From Isoperla grammatica (taxonomy: Eukaryota > Arthropoda > Insecta > Plecoptera > Perlodidae), in assembly GCA_945910005.1 (NCBI GenBank), contig OX246744.1:44636965-44700964 (forward strand): a stretch of 64,000 nt of DNA. The letters are read 5' to 3'. The notes below the pieces were generated by a model. It ran no database searches, had not been told where the DNA came from, and saw nothing but the letters and a program-made list of their open reading frames with translations. Made by a program: the position numbers and the translations under genes. Shown here piece by piece: positions 11,106-22,693 of this stretch (position 1 is its first letter; each line of letters opens with the position of its first letter).

Positions 11106-13062
11106 AGGACATCGAAACCCTAGCTCTATTTAATATCCATAACATCTATTGATTTATTTTTAAAATTATAGCGAAAACTAGAACCCTCATACCCACTCCA
11201 GGAATTAGCTATACATTATTTTCGCGTTGATAATATTCCCTTGAGCGCGGCCGTTTTTTATGGTCGTGACGTAGCTTTTACTAGTCACGTGCCGCTAGCA
11301 TCGGCGGGAGACGCGATATGTCGTACGCGCGTCTATTTACCCTGTCATAGCAAACGAACTATTAGCGGTAGCTCACTGAACTCAATTACACGTTAACCTG
11401 CAATGTTTTCTCGTCCTACTCAATGCTTCAACGAGAAGAATATCTAACTTACATAATAGGAAAAATTGATTTTAAATAAGCCAAGTTTTCCGTATAAACT
11501 CGCATATTTCAAAGTCTGGTTAGTATATTTTGCAACGACATTTTTGCCATTTAAGAAGGCTTGACATAATACGACATGCATGAAGAATGATTAAAAAAAT
11601 ACGGTATGTCGATATTAAAGATAACCCGCAAGCAGTGATTTAATGAATAAGTGTTGGTATTGGACATTTACTTGGGCAACTAGCCTGTCTGAAGAAGGTG
11701 TCAGCGGTGGCTACGAGGTGGTCGGTCCGTAAAGCATTTCCAAAAACATCAGGTCTAGTTTTCTTGGTAGCAGCAGTTGGTTCGATTTTTATTTATTTCA
11801 ATTTCAATCACTCAGAGCGAATGCAACAATAATATAACACTCACTAAAACTTAAGATTATATTCGTTTCAATGTCGATTTACTGCTGCAGATCATAACTA
11901 TAATGTTCAGCTTATACAGAGTTCTGATATTTTGTATTTACTATATAATTTGTATTTACTAATAGAAAAGTCTGTATGTAACCAGCCCAGGGGCAACATT
12001 CTTCACGTGACTAACGAGTTATTTTGGTAATAGGATAAGTGGCTGACAGGTGGGTAAGGGGGGATGTCTGAGGGCTGGTAGTAGGACTAAATTGCAGCAA
12101 CAACATCATGACAAAAAAAAACTTAAAATAACTATTCATTTAGGGATGCCGACTGCCAATAGCGGGTATCAAACCGACAACCTGGCGAATGAGAGGCTTG
12201 TGGGCTAGTACATTTGAGTAGTGTATATACTCAAAGCTAAACTATCAGCTATTGTACATTGTACTTTGTACATTATCCCTATTGTACAATATATTGGGTA
12301 CAATTATACTCAAAGACAAAGCTAAAACATTGTACTTTGAACTTTATCCCTATTGTACACTAACATACTAAGTACAATTTGTCTGATATTCATTATTTTT
12401 CATGTTCTGCTTGTTAATGTTTTTGGAATGTGTACTAAACGATAGCACGTCAAGAGTAGCTAGACAACACCAACGCTGGAAGCGCAGTGCGGGCGTAAAA
12501 ACAGTGATACAACGTGAATACATATCACATAACTGTACGCACATCCTAACACAAATTACAATACCGTATTTTTTAAATAATTCTTCATGCATGTCGTATT
12601 ATGTCAAGCCTTCCAAAATGGCAAAAATGTCGTCGCAAAATATACTAACCAGACTTTGAAATATGCGAGTTAATACGGAAAACTTGGCTTATTTAAAATC
12701 AATTTTTCCCATTATGTAAGTTAGATATTCTTCTCGTTGAAGCATTGAGTAGGACGAGAAAACATTGCAGATTAACGTGTAATTGAGTTCAGTGAGCTAC
12801 CGCTCATAGTTCGTTTGCTATGACAGGGTAAATAGACGCGCGTACGACATATCGCGTCTCCCGCCGATGCTAGCGGCACGGGACTAGTAAAAGCTACGTC
12901 ACGACCATAAAAAACGCCAGCGCTCAAGGGAGTATTGTCAACACGAAAATAATTTATAGCTAATTCCTGGAGTGGGTATGAGGGTTCTAGTTTTCCCTAT
13001 AATTTTTAAAATAAATCAATAGATGTTATGGATATTAAATAGAGCTAGGGTTTCGATGTCCT
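11106..13062. mobile_element. TTAA-specific element with very long terminal inverted repeats (Kolobok-like)
   Basis: Ends AGGACATCGAAACCCTAG and its complement, with TTAA directly outside both ends (11102-11105, 13063-13066). The arms pair over roughly 500 bp: 11106-11600 matches the complement of 12560-13062, with shared CGTACGCGCGTCTATTTACC. The central kilobase has no convincing ORF; 12200-12370 holds small GTACAAT-rich palindromes. TTAA targets are used by piggyBac and Kolobok, and the AGG start fits Kolobok better. Units B, C and D have an uninterrupted site around GACATTAAAAGGCC. Confidence 0.75.
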
Positions 13063-13109
13063 TTAAGGCTGAATTGTGAAAGAAGTACACGAAGTTTATC
13101 TTAACTTTT

Positions 13110-13225
13110 CATCCAACTTCTTGAATTCAAGGTAAAAAGGCACAAATAAAAAAGCTATTGTTTTCTTTTACTGTATCCTAACTGTGTTCGATGTGCTTTT
13201 GTTCTTGAATTCAAGAGGTTGGATG
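13110..13225. repeat. GAATTC-core hairpin downstream of gene A
   Basis: CATCCAACTTCTTGAATTCA and its complement face each other across about 70 bp. The same hairpin lies at the same place, about 190-300 bp beyond the stop codon, in units B (24275-24386), C (34477-34571) and D (47632-47751). It therefore predates the duplications. Confidence 0.75.
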
Positions 13226-13413
13226 AAAACATCTGACCATGTAATACAGGCTTTACACACCAGTACATTCCGTTTTACAGCATGCAATGTTTTACAAGAA
13301 TTATATGTGATGCAAATTTTGCATTTTGATTAAAATGCATATTTGGGTCAAAATCTGGAGCTCTTGTACAATAAACAAAACTTTGATTGATTGGCAAAAC
13401 CTGTAGCTGTAGT

Positions 13414-15297
13414 TCAAACTTTCAAGATGGCTGCCCGACACGTAAGATCACCATTTTGGAGAAATCCGTCAAGAGATTCTCCCTTCACGCTCACACAGTT
13501 GGATGAACGAAACATGTCTTCGACACTCTCGATGTCGGAACACAGGTTCCTGCGGTAAGTATTGCTCATGACGTCTGTGAGAAGTGTGAGTTCGAACCTG
13601 AACGCGTGTCTCTCCTCCGGTGAGCCCATATACCTCACAGCTGCCCGGAACGTGCGCCCCTCCCCGTCGTACCCGCGATGTAGCGTGAACACTCTGCCGT
13701 GCGCCGCGAGCACGTCCGTGAGCAAGAGTCCGCGCCGCTGCACAAACGTGCGTGGCAGGTCGGGCCACGTCCGGTCCGCGTGGGCCGAGAGGACGTGGGC
13801 CAGCATTGCTTCGGGCCGGCCCCTCCAACCGCCGCACGCCAGGGGACAGTCGTAGTCGCGGCGGGGACAGACCGCGCCGTGTCCCTCCAGATCGCACGCG
13901 GGCATGCGCAGCAGGCATTCTGTGCACGGTAGTTGTGTGTTGGCGACCAATCTCTCCAAGGTAAGATTCCTCGCCGTGGAAAACTGTCCGCGACACAGCG
14001 GGCAAACTGTGATTCTGTCGTTTGACCAGCACGCGTTACACAGGCTGTGTCCCTCAGTGCATTGGTGGATCGGTGCGTACATGATCTTAAGGCACACCGG
14101 ACACTCTAGGGTGGTCATGATGTTTCTTTCCCAATCAGTTGTGCATTCCCTCACTCGGTTGCCCCTCCCAACAATACTGATCCCAACCTGAGGTGCCGGA
14201 GTGATTTTTGACTTTTCTACTACCCACAGTAGTGAATAAGTTTGAGCAAATGCCACCTGTTGAACGACTAGTCCCGGTGACATTGGCAAAAGAGTTGCCA
14301 CAGAGATGTTTTTCTTCCCCAGACCCAATTCACCGCTCGCTCCTTTGCCACACAGAAACATGTCCCCTTTCTTTGTCACCACCGCAGTGTGGTAGCTTCC
14401 AGCGATAACATTGGACACAGTCTGGTCCTCGAGGCCAATCATTCTCGTGGGGGTGGATCTCTTGGTTGTGTCACCGGTTCCCAACTGACCTTCACTATTA
14501 TAACCCCAAGCCCAGACCGTTCCGCCGACTCTCAGTGCCACAGTGTGGTTGTAACCGCAGGACACGGCAGCCACAGCTGATGACGGCGCCGATACTCGTG
14601 TGAAGCTGGACACGTTACTGACTGCACCAAGCCCAAGTTGACCATGCTCGTTCGACCCAGCCATCAAGAGGACCCCAGAGGCCGAGACAAGAGCTGTGTG
14701 TTGCCCGCCACACGCTATGTCAACGATGACCTCGGGGAGGTTGGGCACACGGATGAATGAGGTTTGCTTGTTTGTATGACCAAGTCCTAGTTGGCCACAG
14801 CCGTTCCATCCACTCACCCACACGTCACCGCCGTTGGCAAGAACCACCGTGTGACGCCACTTAGCAGCAACCTTCCTGATGGGCGGTAGACCAGCCAGCA
14901 GGACGGGTCCGGGCACCTTATCGGTGTGACCGAAGCCAAGCTGACCATAGTCATTTTCCCCACATGAATACAACTCACCCTTGTCAGTGAGGAACACGGT
15001 GTATCCAAGTCCACAAGCAGCCTGGGTTATTATAACAGTGCTGAGAGTGTCAACAAGCCTCGGCTCAGCGATATCGTCAACATTGTTCATCATCCATCCG
15101 TTGTCTTGGTTCTTGCCGAAGGTGTAAACTCGGCCCGATGCGCAGACGACTGCAGAGTGGTAACCACCACAAGACACCTGAACGACGGTCTCATCTAGGA
15201 AGAACTCCCCAATGCTTGTTCCAGGAGGCAGGCCTTCACCGAACGTCAGGATACCAGGCCTAGTTATAACAATCCCATTGTTGTCATCCTCAGCCAT
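13414..15297 (-). CDS. RCC1-RING-SINA fusion protein, copy A
   Basis: A 627-residue intact single-exon frame. Residues about 10-395 hold seven RCC1-type repeats spaced by about 51 residues, each with a CG-x-x-H(T/S) and a G-x-N-x-x-GQLG motif. Residues 399-435 form a RING finger of SIAH spacing (CPVC, CTEGHSLCNAC, CPLC). Residues 458-506 follow the SIAH double zinc-finger pattern, and 510-627 resemble the SINA substrate-binding domain. Known SIAH proteins are RING E3 ubiquitin ligases, so this is inferred to ubiquitinate targets chosen by the propeller and/or the SINA domain. The start is the MAEDDNN methionine shared by all four copies; an upstream in-frame ATG at 15372 exists, but the leader is not open in copy B. 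The bases GTTGCAG just before the ATG could be a 3-prime splice site of a 5-prime UTR intron. Confidence 0.85.
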   Translation of the reverse strand: MAEDDNNGIVITRPGILTFGEGLPPGTSIGEFFLDETVVQVSCGGYHSAVVCASGRVYTFGKNQDNGWMMNNVDDIAEPRLVDTLSTVIITQAACGLGYTVFLTDKGELYSCGENDYGQLGFGHTDKVPGPVLLAGLPPIRKVAAKWRHTVVLANGGDVWVSGWNGCGQLGLGHTNKQTSFIRVPNLPEVIVDIACGGQHTALVSASGVLLMAGSNEHGQLGLGAVSNVSSFTRVSAPSSAVAAVSCGYNHTVALRVGGTVWAWGYNSEGQLGTGDTTKRSTPTRMIGLEDQTVSNVIAGSYHTAVVTKKGDMFLCGKGASGELGLGKKNISVATLLPMSPGLVVQQVAFAQTYSLLWVVEKSKITPAPQVGISIVGRGNRVRECTTDWERNIMTTLECPVCLKIMYAPIHQCTEGHSLCNACWSNDRITVCPLCRGQFSTARNLTLERLVANTQLPCTECLLRMPACDLEGHGAVCPRRDYDCPLACGGWRGRPEAMLAHVLSAHADRTWPDLPRTFVQRRGLLLTDVLAAHGRVFTLHRGYDGEGRTFRAAVRYMGSPEERHAFRFELTLLTDVMSNTYRRNLCSDIESVEDMFRSSNCVSVKGESLDGFLQNGDLTCRAAILKV

Positions 15298-17045
15298 CCT
15301 GCAACTGAACAAACTGTTTTCAGACACAAATGGGGATTTACATTCGAGCTGGACAAAGGTAACAAAAAACAAAATATACGAATTAAGTTCTTAACCTAAG
15401 ACGAAGAACAGATCATCAATCTGCCAGTATTGGCCTGTAGGCAACTATGGACGAGCGAGTCAAGCTTTCACCCTGACACAAACACTGTGCTTACATTTTT
15501 TGTCGTACACCAAACCTGTCAACGGGAAAGGGTAAGTTTAATGGGTAAGGGTAAGTTAAATGGGTAAGGGTAGTCTCACTGTAAAAACTATAAACCGTGA
15601 AAAATTATCATTTCTTTTAAAGTCATATTTTGACAACGTTTCACAATACAGAAAAAGTGACAAATGAGCATGACATGGTTTCATAACAACTAAACACAGT
15701 ACTGGATAACATAATGCTTCCAAATATGCAATTAAATGTTGCAATGTGCAACCAATTAATAATTACTCCCTTAATTGGCTTCTCTAATGACAACCATAAT
15801 GATTGCAATATTTGAAATTTGGTTAGCCCAATCCAGTTTTTAGTTCTTACGAAACCACACCTTGCACGTAGGCCTGGTCCAATTGTATAGCATTCTCAAA
15901 ATATAACTAAAAGAAGAAAAAAAAAACTAATTGGGTGCACAGTATTTATAGTGAGACCCACCTTTAGCAGGGATAGGGCCTACCCTTACAAAAATTTGTA
16001 TTGCCAAATCATGGTCACTGACTAGGTGTTGACTATGTTCCGGCAATGTAAAAACACATAACCAACTCATTGTATTTTCTCCTAAATACAAACTACCTTC
16101 TGACTACTAGATGGAGACCTCAGGCTTTACAAAAAACTGATAGTCATTACATAGTCAAATGTGTTCCGACGACCATTTAGCGACCTTTTGGCAAAGAATA
16201 AAAAATAACCTGGCTATTGAAAAACACATGTAGCCAAGACATCACCGACTATGTTCCGACTACCATTTGGCGACCAAATGAAGACCTTGTAGGAGATAAT
16301 GCTAAAATGCTACATGAAATGAATTGATTAATGGATATGGGACCATAAACCAAGTCATAATAAAGTATTATTATTAATATTATTATTTTTTATTTTACAT
16401 TCTTACAATTAACATTTGAGCATGTTACATTATTCATAAGACTTTCTTATGTCATTACGACATAAGAGTATTGAAAGCTATCCTTATTAAACTTCATCTC
16501 TCTTCTCTCGGAGTCATTGTGTTGTCAATGGTCATCATTGGGCTGCCGTAGATCTAGTTTTTGAATCTGGAAAAAAATAGCAATTCATATTGATTTTAGC
16601 AGGATTTTATATCAGGGAGATAAGCCAGCATCATAGACATGTATGCGTGCAACAGCGTAGCACACCAAGAATTTCTGTGGCACGCGTCTCGGGCTAGAAA
16701 GTAACATTTTGAAATTATTATGTTTTTTGCAAATCTCAATTTCATTTCGAACAGAGTTCTTCTGCCAAAAACCCTTTTTCCAATCATTCTGGTCAAATTT
16801 TATTATTATTTCCAGCCTTGACTATGCCCAAAAGTCCAAAACTAACTATGGCCAGCTAATAATCACAAGTGGACGGTGTGTGTGTCATGTAGAATGTAGA
16901 TGGTAGATAGGCTTGTACTATTAGTATTATGTAACCTCGTAGTACGAGTACTCGAGTAGGCCTATTGAATTAGATTGACCAATACAAAACACATGTCGTT
17001 TTATAGCCTAAAGTATAAACTGGCATGTGAACGCTATAATATACC

Positions 17046-17410
17046 AAAGGTCCACTAGATCGCTTGTAGCGCGCGCGAAGTAAGGTCATCTAACCTATTT
17101 CCATACCTAATGTTAAAAATCACATGCTGTTCAAATGGGAGAAACATTCAGAAAAACAAATGAATTGATCTGTCAAAACAAATTATGGGCCAAAAAGGCA
17201 AAATAACAATCTGTAATGAGATTTTGTCTTCACATTCTATATATACTTTCAAAGGAAATACTTTACGCGTAAGTTCACATTGGTGAGGATAATTTAAATA
17301 ATAATGCGATTTTTGTAGTTGGATCCAAAATGGCGATTTCGGATCTCATTCAATGACCTTACTTTGCGCTTCGCAATTACTCCGCTAGGAGTAAATCCAG
17401 TAGACCTTGT
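17046..17410. mobile_element. hAT-type MITE
   Basis: 365 bp flanked by AATATACC on both sides (17038-17045, 17411-17418). Ends AAAGGTCCACTAG and CCAGTAGACCTTGT pair, as do the inner GAAGTAAGGTCA and TGACCTTACTT blocks. Confidence 0.7.
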
Positions 17411-17879
17411 AATATACCTAGTGTCTAAAGTCAGACGATCGAGAAACTAGCGCGAGTTGACTCGTGCGAGCTTATTGCCATCTCCGATACACGACAGAAG
17501 AATAATAGAATAAAATCTAATAGATTCTCATGCATCAATGGGCATTAGTTACAATAATGAGTTTTGATTGGAGCTCGCTAGGAATGCCAGCGGCCGTTTG
17601 ACTGCTTTGTACAGTCAATATACACTAGTCAGCTAGCCTAGTAGCAGAATGTAATCAATCGCAAGTACGAATCGCTGATCCACTCATGTCCGTACTGTAG
17701 CCTACTATCGTTGCTGTCACACACTTGTGTTCTGCTCTAGCCTCTAGACAACTAAATTATGTTCAGCGGTAGGCCTAGTACAAATCAGTGAACAAGCAAC
17801 CACTGGAGTTTGGTCTCTACACTAGCCTACAACACACTGTTATTGGGATTCTGTTACTTTATTGTGCACTGCAGCATTT

Positions 17880-18200
17880 CCCATTATCATTAGGTAGGCC
17901 TACTAGGAAAATTAGGTAAGGTAGGCCTAGGCCTAGGCCCTATAGGCCTATAAGCCCGTGTCTATTTAATGCGAAGCTGATGCCACTGGCAAGACCTAGG
18001 CCTAGCCTAGCGTAAGCCTAGGGCCTACCAGCAAATATTGATAGGTAATGTTTGTTGAAGGAGGCCTGACAAATAGGTGGTAGGGTCTACGTGCTGTCTA
18101 GAACCTGGGATAAGAGAATCTAGATTTCAATAGTTAAGGTGCCCTAGGCCTAGGCTAGGCTTAGAATAGGCTAGCTTAGGCCTATCCAAGCCTAGGGGCC
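17880..18200. repeat. AGGCCTA low-complexity tract
   Basis: Dense overlapping copies of the palindromic hexamer AGGCCT with TAGGCCTAGGCC spacing, drifting at the edges. Similar tracts occur at 19385-19690, 30290-30540 and 43300-43380, at one fixed place in units B, C and D. Confidence 0.8.
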
Positions 18201-19760
18201 AAGTTGGCCTTTGAGGTTATGGTAGGTTCATCTACAGACCAAGCATAGTAATAAGTATATAGTAACATTGTTTCACTCTAAGCATATATTATCCTTGGTC
18301 TAGATCACTTTAAATGAGTTAATATCAATTATTACAACTATACTTACCACAATTGTCGTTGAGAGGTTGCTTGTCGAGCCGCACGATTGCTTTTCTTTCC
18401 ACTTCCTTTCAAGTTTCAACTGACGTTTTATTGTTTCAGCGCCGCGCGCGCTGTTTCGACGACGTATTCTTGAACTAAAATTTTTAAAATGTTACGAAGC
18501 GGTGACGTATATGACTATGTTTAGGTGACGTTTTTCAGAAGGATACTTTTGACTATTAGTTAGCGATGATATGGAGCCGTAAACGTCTATGTTACGGCAA
18601 CGTATTGGCGATGTTTCGACGCTGTATACTGTGACTACGTATTTGCGACGTTATTGCGACGAAAATGTCTATGTTTCGGCGACGTATTGGCGATGTCTTG
18701 ACGATGAAGACCTTTGACTATCATTTGGTGATGTGTCAACTAGTAGCTGAAACATCCTCAACACATAGTTGACCATGTATTAGCGACGTGACGACCATTT
18801 TCTTACGTTTCGGCACCTAGTCAACGACGTATTGACGATGAAAATTTTCGTAAGGGTTCTCACAGTATAAAAACATTACGTTTTCATTTTTAAAATTATT
18901 TGTCGAGGCCTTTATATCAAAAGCTAGTAGTCTAAATCGAAAAACTGAAGGCATAGGGTCAACCAGCCAATACCCAAACGGCCTAAGCACTTTCACATGT
19001 TCGCACATATTCTATCAAAAGTGTAAAATGGCGTCAGTGAGCTCAAGGTTTGTGTTTTTCTAGTAGGTAGCACGCTATTGGTCAGTTGTGGCAAGTTTCA
19101 GCCAATCACGCACCTCCTCCAAACACTTTCATTAGCCGAACATGCTTATTTCAATGTCAAAACGACGTGTTACAATTGTTTTAAACTATTAAATAGCTAT
19201 TTAATGGCAAGTTAGTGCAATTTAGGTTGCAATAAAATGAAAGGATATACATTTGTCTCTACAGTTACACCAACGAGTTTTTACAGAAGCATGCCTGGAA
19301 GCGTAAATTTTTGACGAGGTGTTCGGTTATTGGTGGGTGTTTCGGCTATTGACAGGTTGACCCTAGCGCTCCATCTTTGTTAAATTGGTACAGCCATAAG
19401 GCATATATAGGCCTATATTAGCCACGCATTTTTAGTGGTCAAGGCCCAAGGGCCTAGGCCTTTATAGGCATCCAGCCTTTCTATCCTAGTCAGGACTAGG
19501 CCTAGGCTAGGCCCTAAGAGGTCTAGGCCTAGGCCTGGCACTCTTGGCCCCACATGATTGGAATAATTGTATTTGACCAGTTCTTTGCTCGCTAATGAAA
19601 ATAACAAAGCAAAACCTAGGCCTAGGCTAGGGGCCTAGGCCCCTACCCTTGTAGGGTAAGCTAGGCCCTTGAGGGCGCTTGTTATGTCTAAAATAGGTAC
19701 CTATGTAGGCCTATATCCCAACGTGATTCTTGTTGCTTTAAGTATCTATTATTGTTTGAA

Positions 19761-19852
19761 GGCTTTTGCTGGATTCGAACCCGCCTCCCTAGGTGGAGAC
19801 AAACGGTACAATCGCATGACATGACTCACCGCGATAGCCCCACATGTTGGAA
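19761..19852 (-). repeat. tRNA-like sequence / SINE-head candidate, unit B
   Basis: Read on the minus strand it contains GGTTCGAATCC, a perfect Pol III B box, about 55 bases after a GGCTATCGCGGTGAG segment placed like an A box. The stems are imperfect, so it is not an intact tRNA. Copies lie at 30621-30711 and 44095-44185 in units C and D as part of the duplicated unit. Confidence 0.4.
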
Positions 19853-20431
19853 TTACCCTAGGCCTAGTACAGATATTGCACTGGGCTATCAGGCCCAGCC
19901 GCAGAAGAGAGCCTTACTACAACTACTAACAAATAACAGTAGACTCTTACAAACCCCTTTGGTTCAGCCATGGCAGACGTACGTAAATAATATTATTATT
20001 GTATCAATATTATTACCTTCAAATCCTTTGTATGCAATTCCAGAGAGTGGGAAAGTGTCGCCCGCTTCACTAATCACTCCGAAGTGAATAAATAAAGCAT
20101 GGCGACCCACCGCCACCTTGCATTTGACGATGTGTTGTTGTTGTTGTTGTAAACCGTCCAATCAATTTTAGCGCCAAAATTAAAGCACGCTTTACATTGC
20201 ATTTTTCTTCTACATCCGTTCTATGGATGTGCTTTCCATCACATATGGGCATTACAGTGAAAATTCTTACTGTTCTAAAGTCTTCGTTTTTATAGGTATA
20301 TTAATATCCTTTTTTAAAAAAATTACATGACCCCCCCCCCCCCCCTTGAGATGTCATGAGTTGAGCGTGCATACCCATCTTTCTTAGGCTCTAGGCTAGG
20401 GGAAGATACATTCAACTACCCACCACCTCGT

Positions 20432-20620
20432 AATGCCGACAATACACGACTCAATACTTTCGTCAAACTTATTGAATTCAAGAACAAAAGCGAATAAAAA
20501 ACAGTTTGTAAATAACTGCAACAATATAGTTTTTATTAATTGTTGCTTTTTTGTCCTTGAATTCAATAAGTTTGACTAAAGTATTGAACCGTGTAATGTG
20601 GGTATTATACCCACATTTAA
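20432..20620. repeat. GAATTC-core hairpin MITE, unit B first copy
   Basis: ACACGACTCAATACTTTCGT and the TTGAATTCAA core pair with the mirrored right half ending GTATTGAACCGTGTAAT. Units C and D lack it at this position. It is the same family as 23796-23987. Confidence 0.65.
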
Positions 20621-21118
20621 GCCAGAGAATGAGCCCGGCTACAAACCTTTCAACAAGAATAACCCGGAGTACATACTGATGGGAGTGTTTAGGATTAGAT
20701 TAGATTAGATTTAGTTGTAATAAAACTAACAGCCCCAAGAATTGAAGAAACCCCAGCCAAATGCAGAGAAAATATTGCCATATAAACTGCAGCTCCGGCA
20801 TGTGAAATTCCAGCTGAAAGCGGGGGGGTAAACTGTCCAGCCAGTTCCAGCGCCGTTTTCAACTAAGCTACTTGCTAATAATAAAGTTAAGGGAGGGAGT
20901 ACAGGTGGAACCAAGAAGAATACAACAATGTCATTTGTATTACGAGTATGGTTCACTTCGTCCACAACTATTTTTAAGGTTACATATTTTAGGATTACTT
21001 AATGAATAATTAAATATAGAAAAACCAGCTTAGCACAGAACAAATATGAATCATGTAAATTAAAATGTTCGTACTTAATACAAATGCATGCACACTTTAT
21101 CAATAGTGTATCAAGTTA

Positions 21119-21440
21119 TGGTCGGTCTACACACATGTTTAAGAATTTTGTCTAAAGATTTTTGGTTTAAAGGTTAACAGAGGCGTTCACACAGATGATT
21201 ATGATAATACTCAATTCACTCCAGTATTCACAACACCATTGGCTAGAATGCTTCTGACGTCACAACTGTATGATAAGTGATTGGCTGGGTCTAAGGATTT
21301 AAGATTTAAGGTCTAAGAAATGAAATTTGGTCATTTCGTTAAACCTTAGCCCCGTGTGTGAACGCTAACGTTGTTTTCCTATTGTTCAATACAAGGTCTT
21401 ACGCCGTGCTTAAGCCTTAAACCTGTGTGTAGACCGACCA
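21119..21440. mobile_element. PIF/Harbinger-like MITE, unit B
   Basis: 322 bp with ends TGGTCGGTCTACACACA and TGTGTGTAGACCGACCA and a TTA duplication (21116-21118, 21441-21443). Unit C shows the empty site AAGTTACACTG. A 3-bp TWA target points to Harbinger. Confidence 0.75.
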
Positions 21441-22213
21441 TTACACTGAATCTAGTTGAATGATAAAAATGAACAGTGACAAAAAAGATTGCAAGCACTC
21501 GCTATTTCAAAACTGAAGAAATTACCACTGTTAGGCCTAACTAAAGCCAAATCTACACATACATTAAGAATAATATAATGATACAATACATGCACACTTG
21601 ATCAATGCTGCCTCAAGTTTACATTTGAAGCCAGCAGAATGATTAGGCCTATACATACATGAAAAAGGTTATTGTAAAAATACAAAAATAGACAATACAC
21701 TTCAGTAATTCCAAACTTTGTCAATTCAGTCTCAAGCTTATATTAAATCTAGCAGAATGATTAGGCATATACAAATAAAGCAAGCATTTGTATGCACATG
21801 GTAACAATGAAGAAAGTATCATTGTAAAGCCTGTCCGCTCATATGTTTAGAGCTAATGACCAGAGCTGGGCGGTATCAAAAATACATGTATTTGAAATAC
21901 ATTTGTATTTTGTATCGAAAATACCCGAGCTAAAAGTATCTTGTATTTTGTATCGAAAATACATTTTTCAAAGAATTTTGTATTTAACAAAATACTTTTC
22001 CCAACAAAATACATTGAATTCATCTACTACTGATGATGATGACTTTTTCGCATTTGAAAAAGAATACAATATGGTCGATACCCCTCTTCGTTTTAAAAAT
22101 AACACTAAAGGAGAGTTGGAAGTACTACAATAACTCCAAGATAAACACAGAGACATTCAAATGCTAAGCTAGTACCGGCCATAAAACAAATGTTTCTTTA
22201 TTACAATACAAGC

Positions 22214-22360
22214 TTTACGTCAAGTGCCCCAGTGGAGAGGATGTTTTCATTTGCCAGTATTGTAAACAATCCACGCAGAAATGCATTACCGGACGGATTG
22301 TTCCAAAAACTTGTAATTCTGAAAGCCAATGGCCAATGGGCAGCAATGAGTGTAATTTGA
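22214..22360 (+). pseudogene. hAT transposase C-terminal (dimerisation domain) fragment, unit B
   Basis: 48 sense codons read SSAPVERMFSFASIV, then a RRNALP motif and LVILKAN, ending in a stop. SAP-ER-FS followed by RR-L is the signature of the hAT C-terminal dimerisation domain. The transposase upstream is missing except for a short acidic piece that in this copy is closed by a TAA at about 22132. Non-functional relic. Confidence 0.75.
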
Positions 22361-22387
22361 ATCAACTAGGGCTACCATCATTGTTTG

Positions 22388-22693
22388 AGGGCACTAGCAA
22401 CACCAGAAGACAACAATGGAACAAATGAATTGAACTGATGGACAAACAATCAGCTGTCAAAATAATAAAATTGCAACCATAGAAAAAAAAAAGCAAGTGT
22501 AGCAATAGTTACTGCTTGCCATTTATTACTTTTAATGATAGACAACGACTAAGTGAAAGTTTTGTATGTGCATTTGTTTGTTTGTTTGTTTTGTTTTCCA
22601 AAATCAGTAGAAATTATTTTTTGACAGCTTGTTGTTTGTCCATCGATTCAATTCATTTGTTTCATTGTTGTCTTTTGGTGTTGCTAGTGCCCT
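22388..22693. mobile_element. palindromic MITE nested in the hAT remnant
   Basis: Arms of about 80 bp starting AGGGCACTAGCAACACCA pair with the right end. Unit D's copy of the same hAT lacks this block at CATTGTTTGTATTG. Target duplication unclear (ATTGT on both sides at slight offset). Confidence 0.6.

Larger units (their letters stand above)
8905..15982. repeat. tandem unit A (partial) of the RCC1-RING-SINA array
   Basis: Homology to units B, C and D starts near GACCGGAGATA at 8905 and runs through the gene to GGGATAGGGCCTAC at about 15980. The first 1.8 kb of the other units (the GGCCTA-rich part and the tRNA-like sequence) is missing. The unit is inflated by two private insertions, a hAT (10121-10905) and a TTAA element (11106-13062). 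Between insertions it is AT-rich non-coding DNA. Confidence 0.8.
15983..18856. mobile_element. DNA transposon derivative at the A/B unit boundary
   Basis: Ends CCCTTACAAAAATTT (15983) and AAAATTTTCGTAAGGG (18856). Inside both ends are many degenerate modules of the type GACTATGTTYCGRCGACC and GACGTATTGGCGATG (16020-16290 and 18430-18840), typical of subterminal transposase-binding repeats. Units B/C and C/D join at the same sequence without this insert, so it sits precisely in a paralogous junction. The superfamily is unknown; flanks CTA and TTC give no clear target duplication. It contains a nested hAT MITE and AGGCCTA-rich DNA. No ORF is supported; an antisense 63-codon frame at 18817-19008 crosses its right edge. 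Confidence 0.65.

Noticed and set aside
13469..14032. 187-codon overlapping frame (and similar ones in copies B, C, D, both strands) over the RING-SINA region
   Set aside because: They lie in the GC-rich part of a clearly coding frame, have no recognisable domain, and their length follows from lack of AT-rich stops. Conservation is explained by the real protein.
15298..15372. Upstream in-frame start for copy A (25 extra residues)
   Set aside because: The leader is not open in copy B and begins differently in copy D. The MAEDDNN start is common to all, and a possible splice acceptor lies directly before it.
18430..18840. CRISPR-like or satellite array
   Set aside because: The modules are degenerate, unequally spaced and occur at both ends of one transposon; they are subterminal repeats, and the genome is eukaryotic.
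19761..19852. Functional tRNA gene
   Set aside because: The B box is perfect, but the acceptor and T stems do not pair properly. All copies sit inside the duplicated unit, so it is kept only as a tRNA-like repeat.
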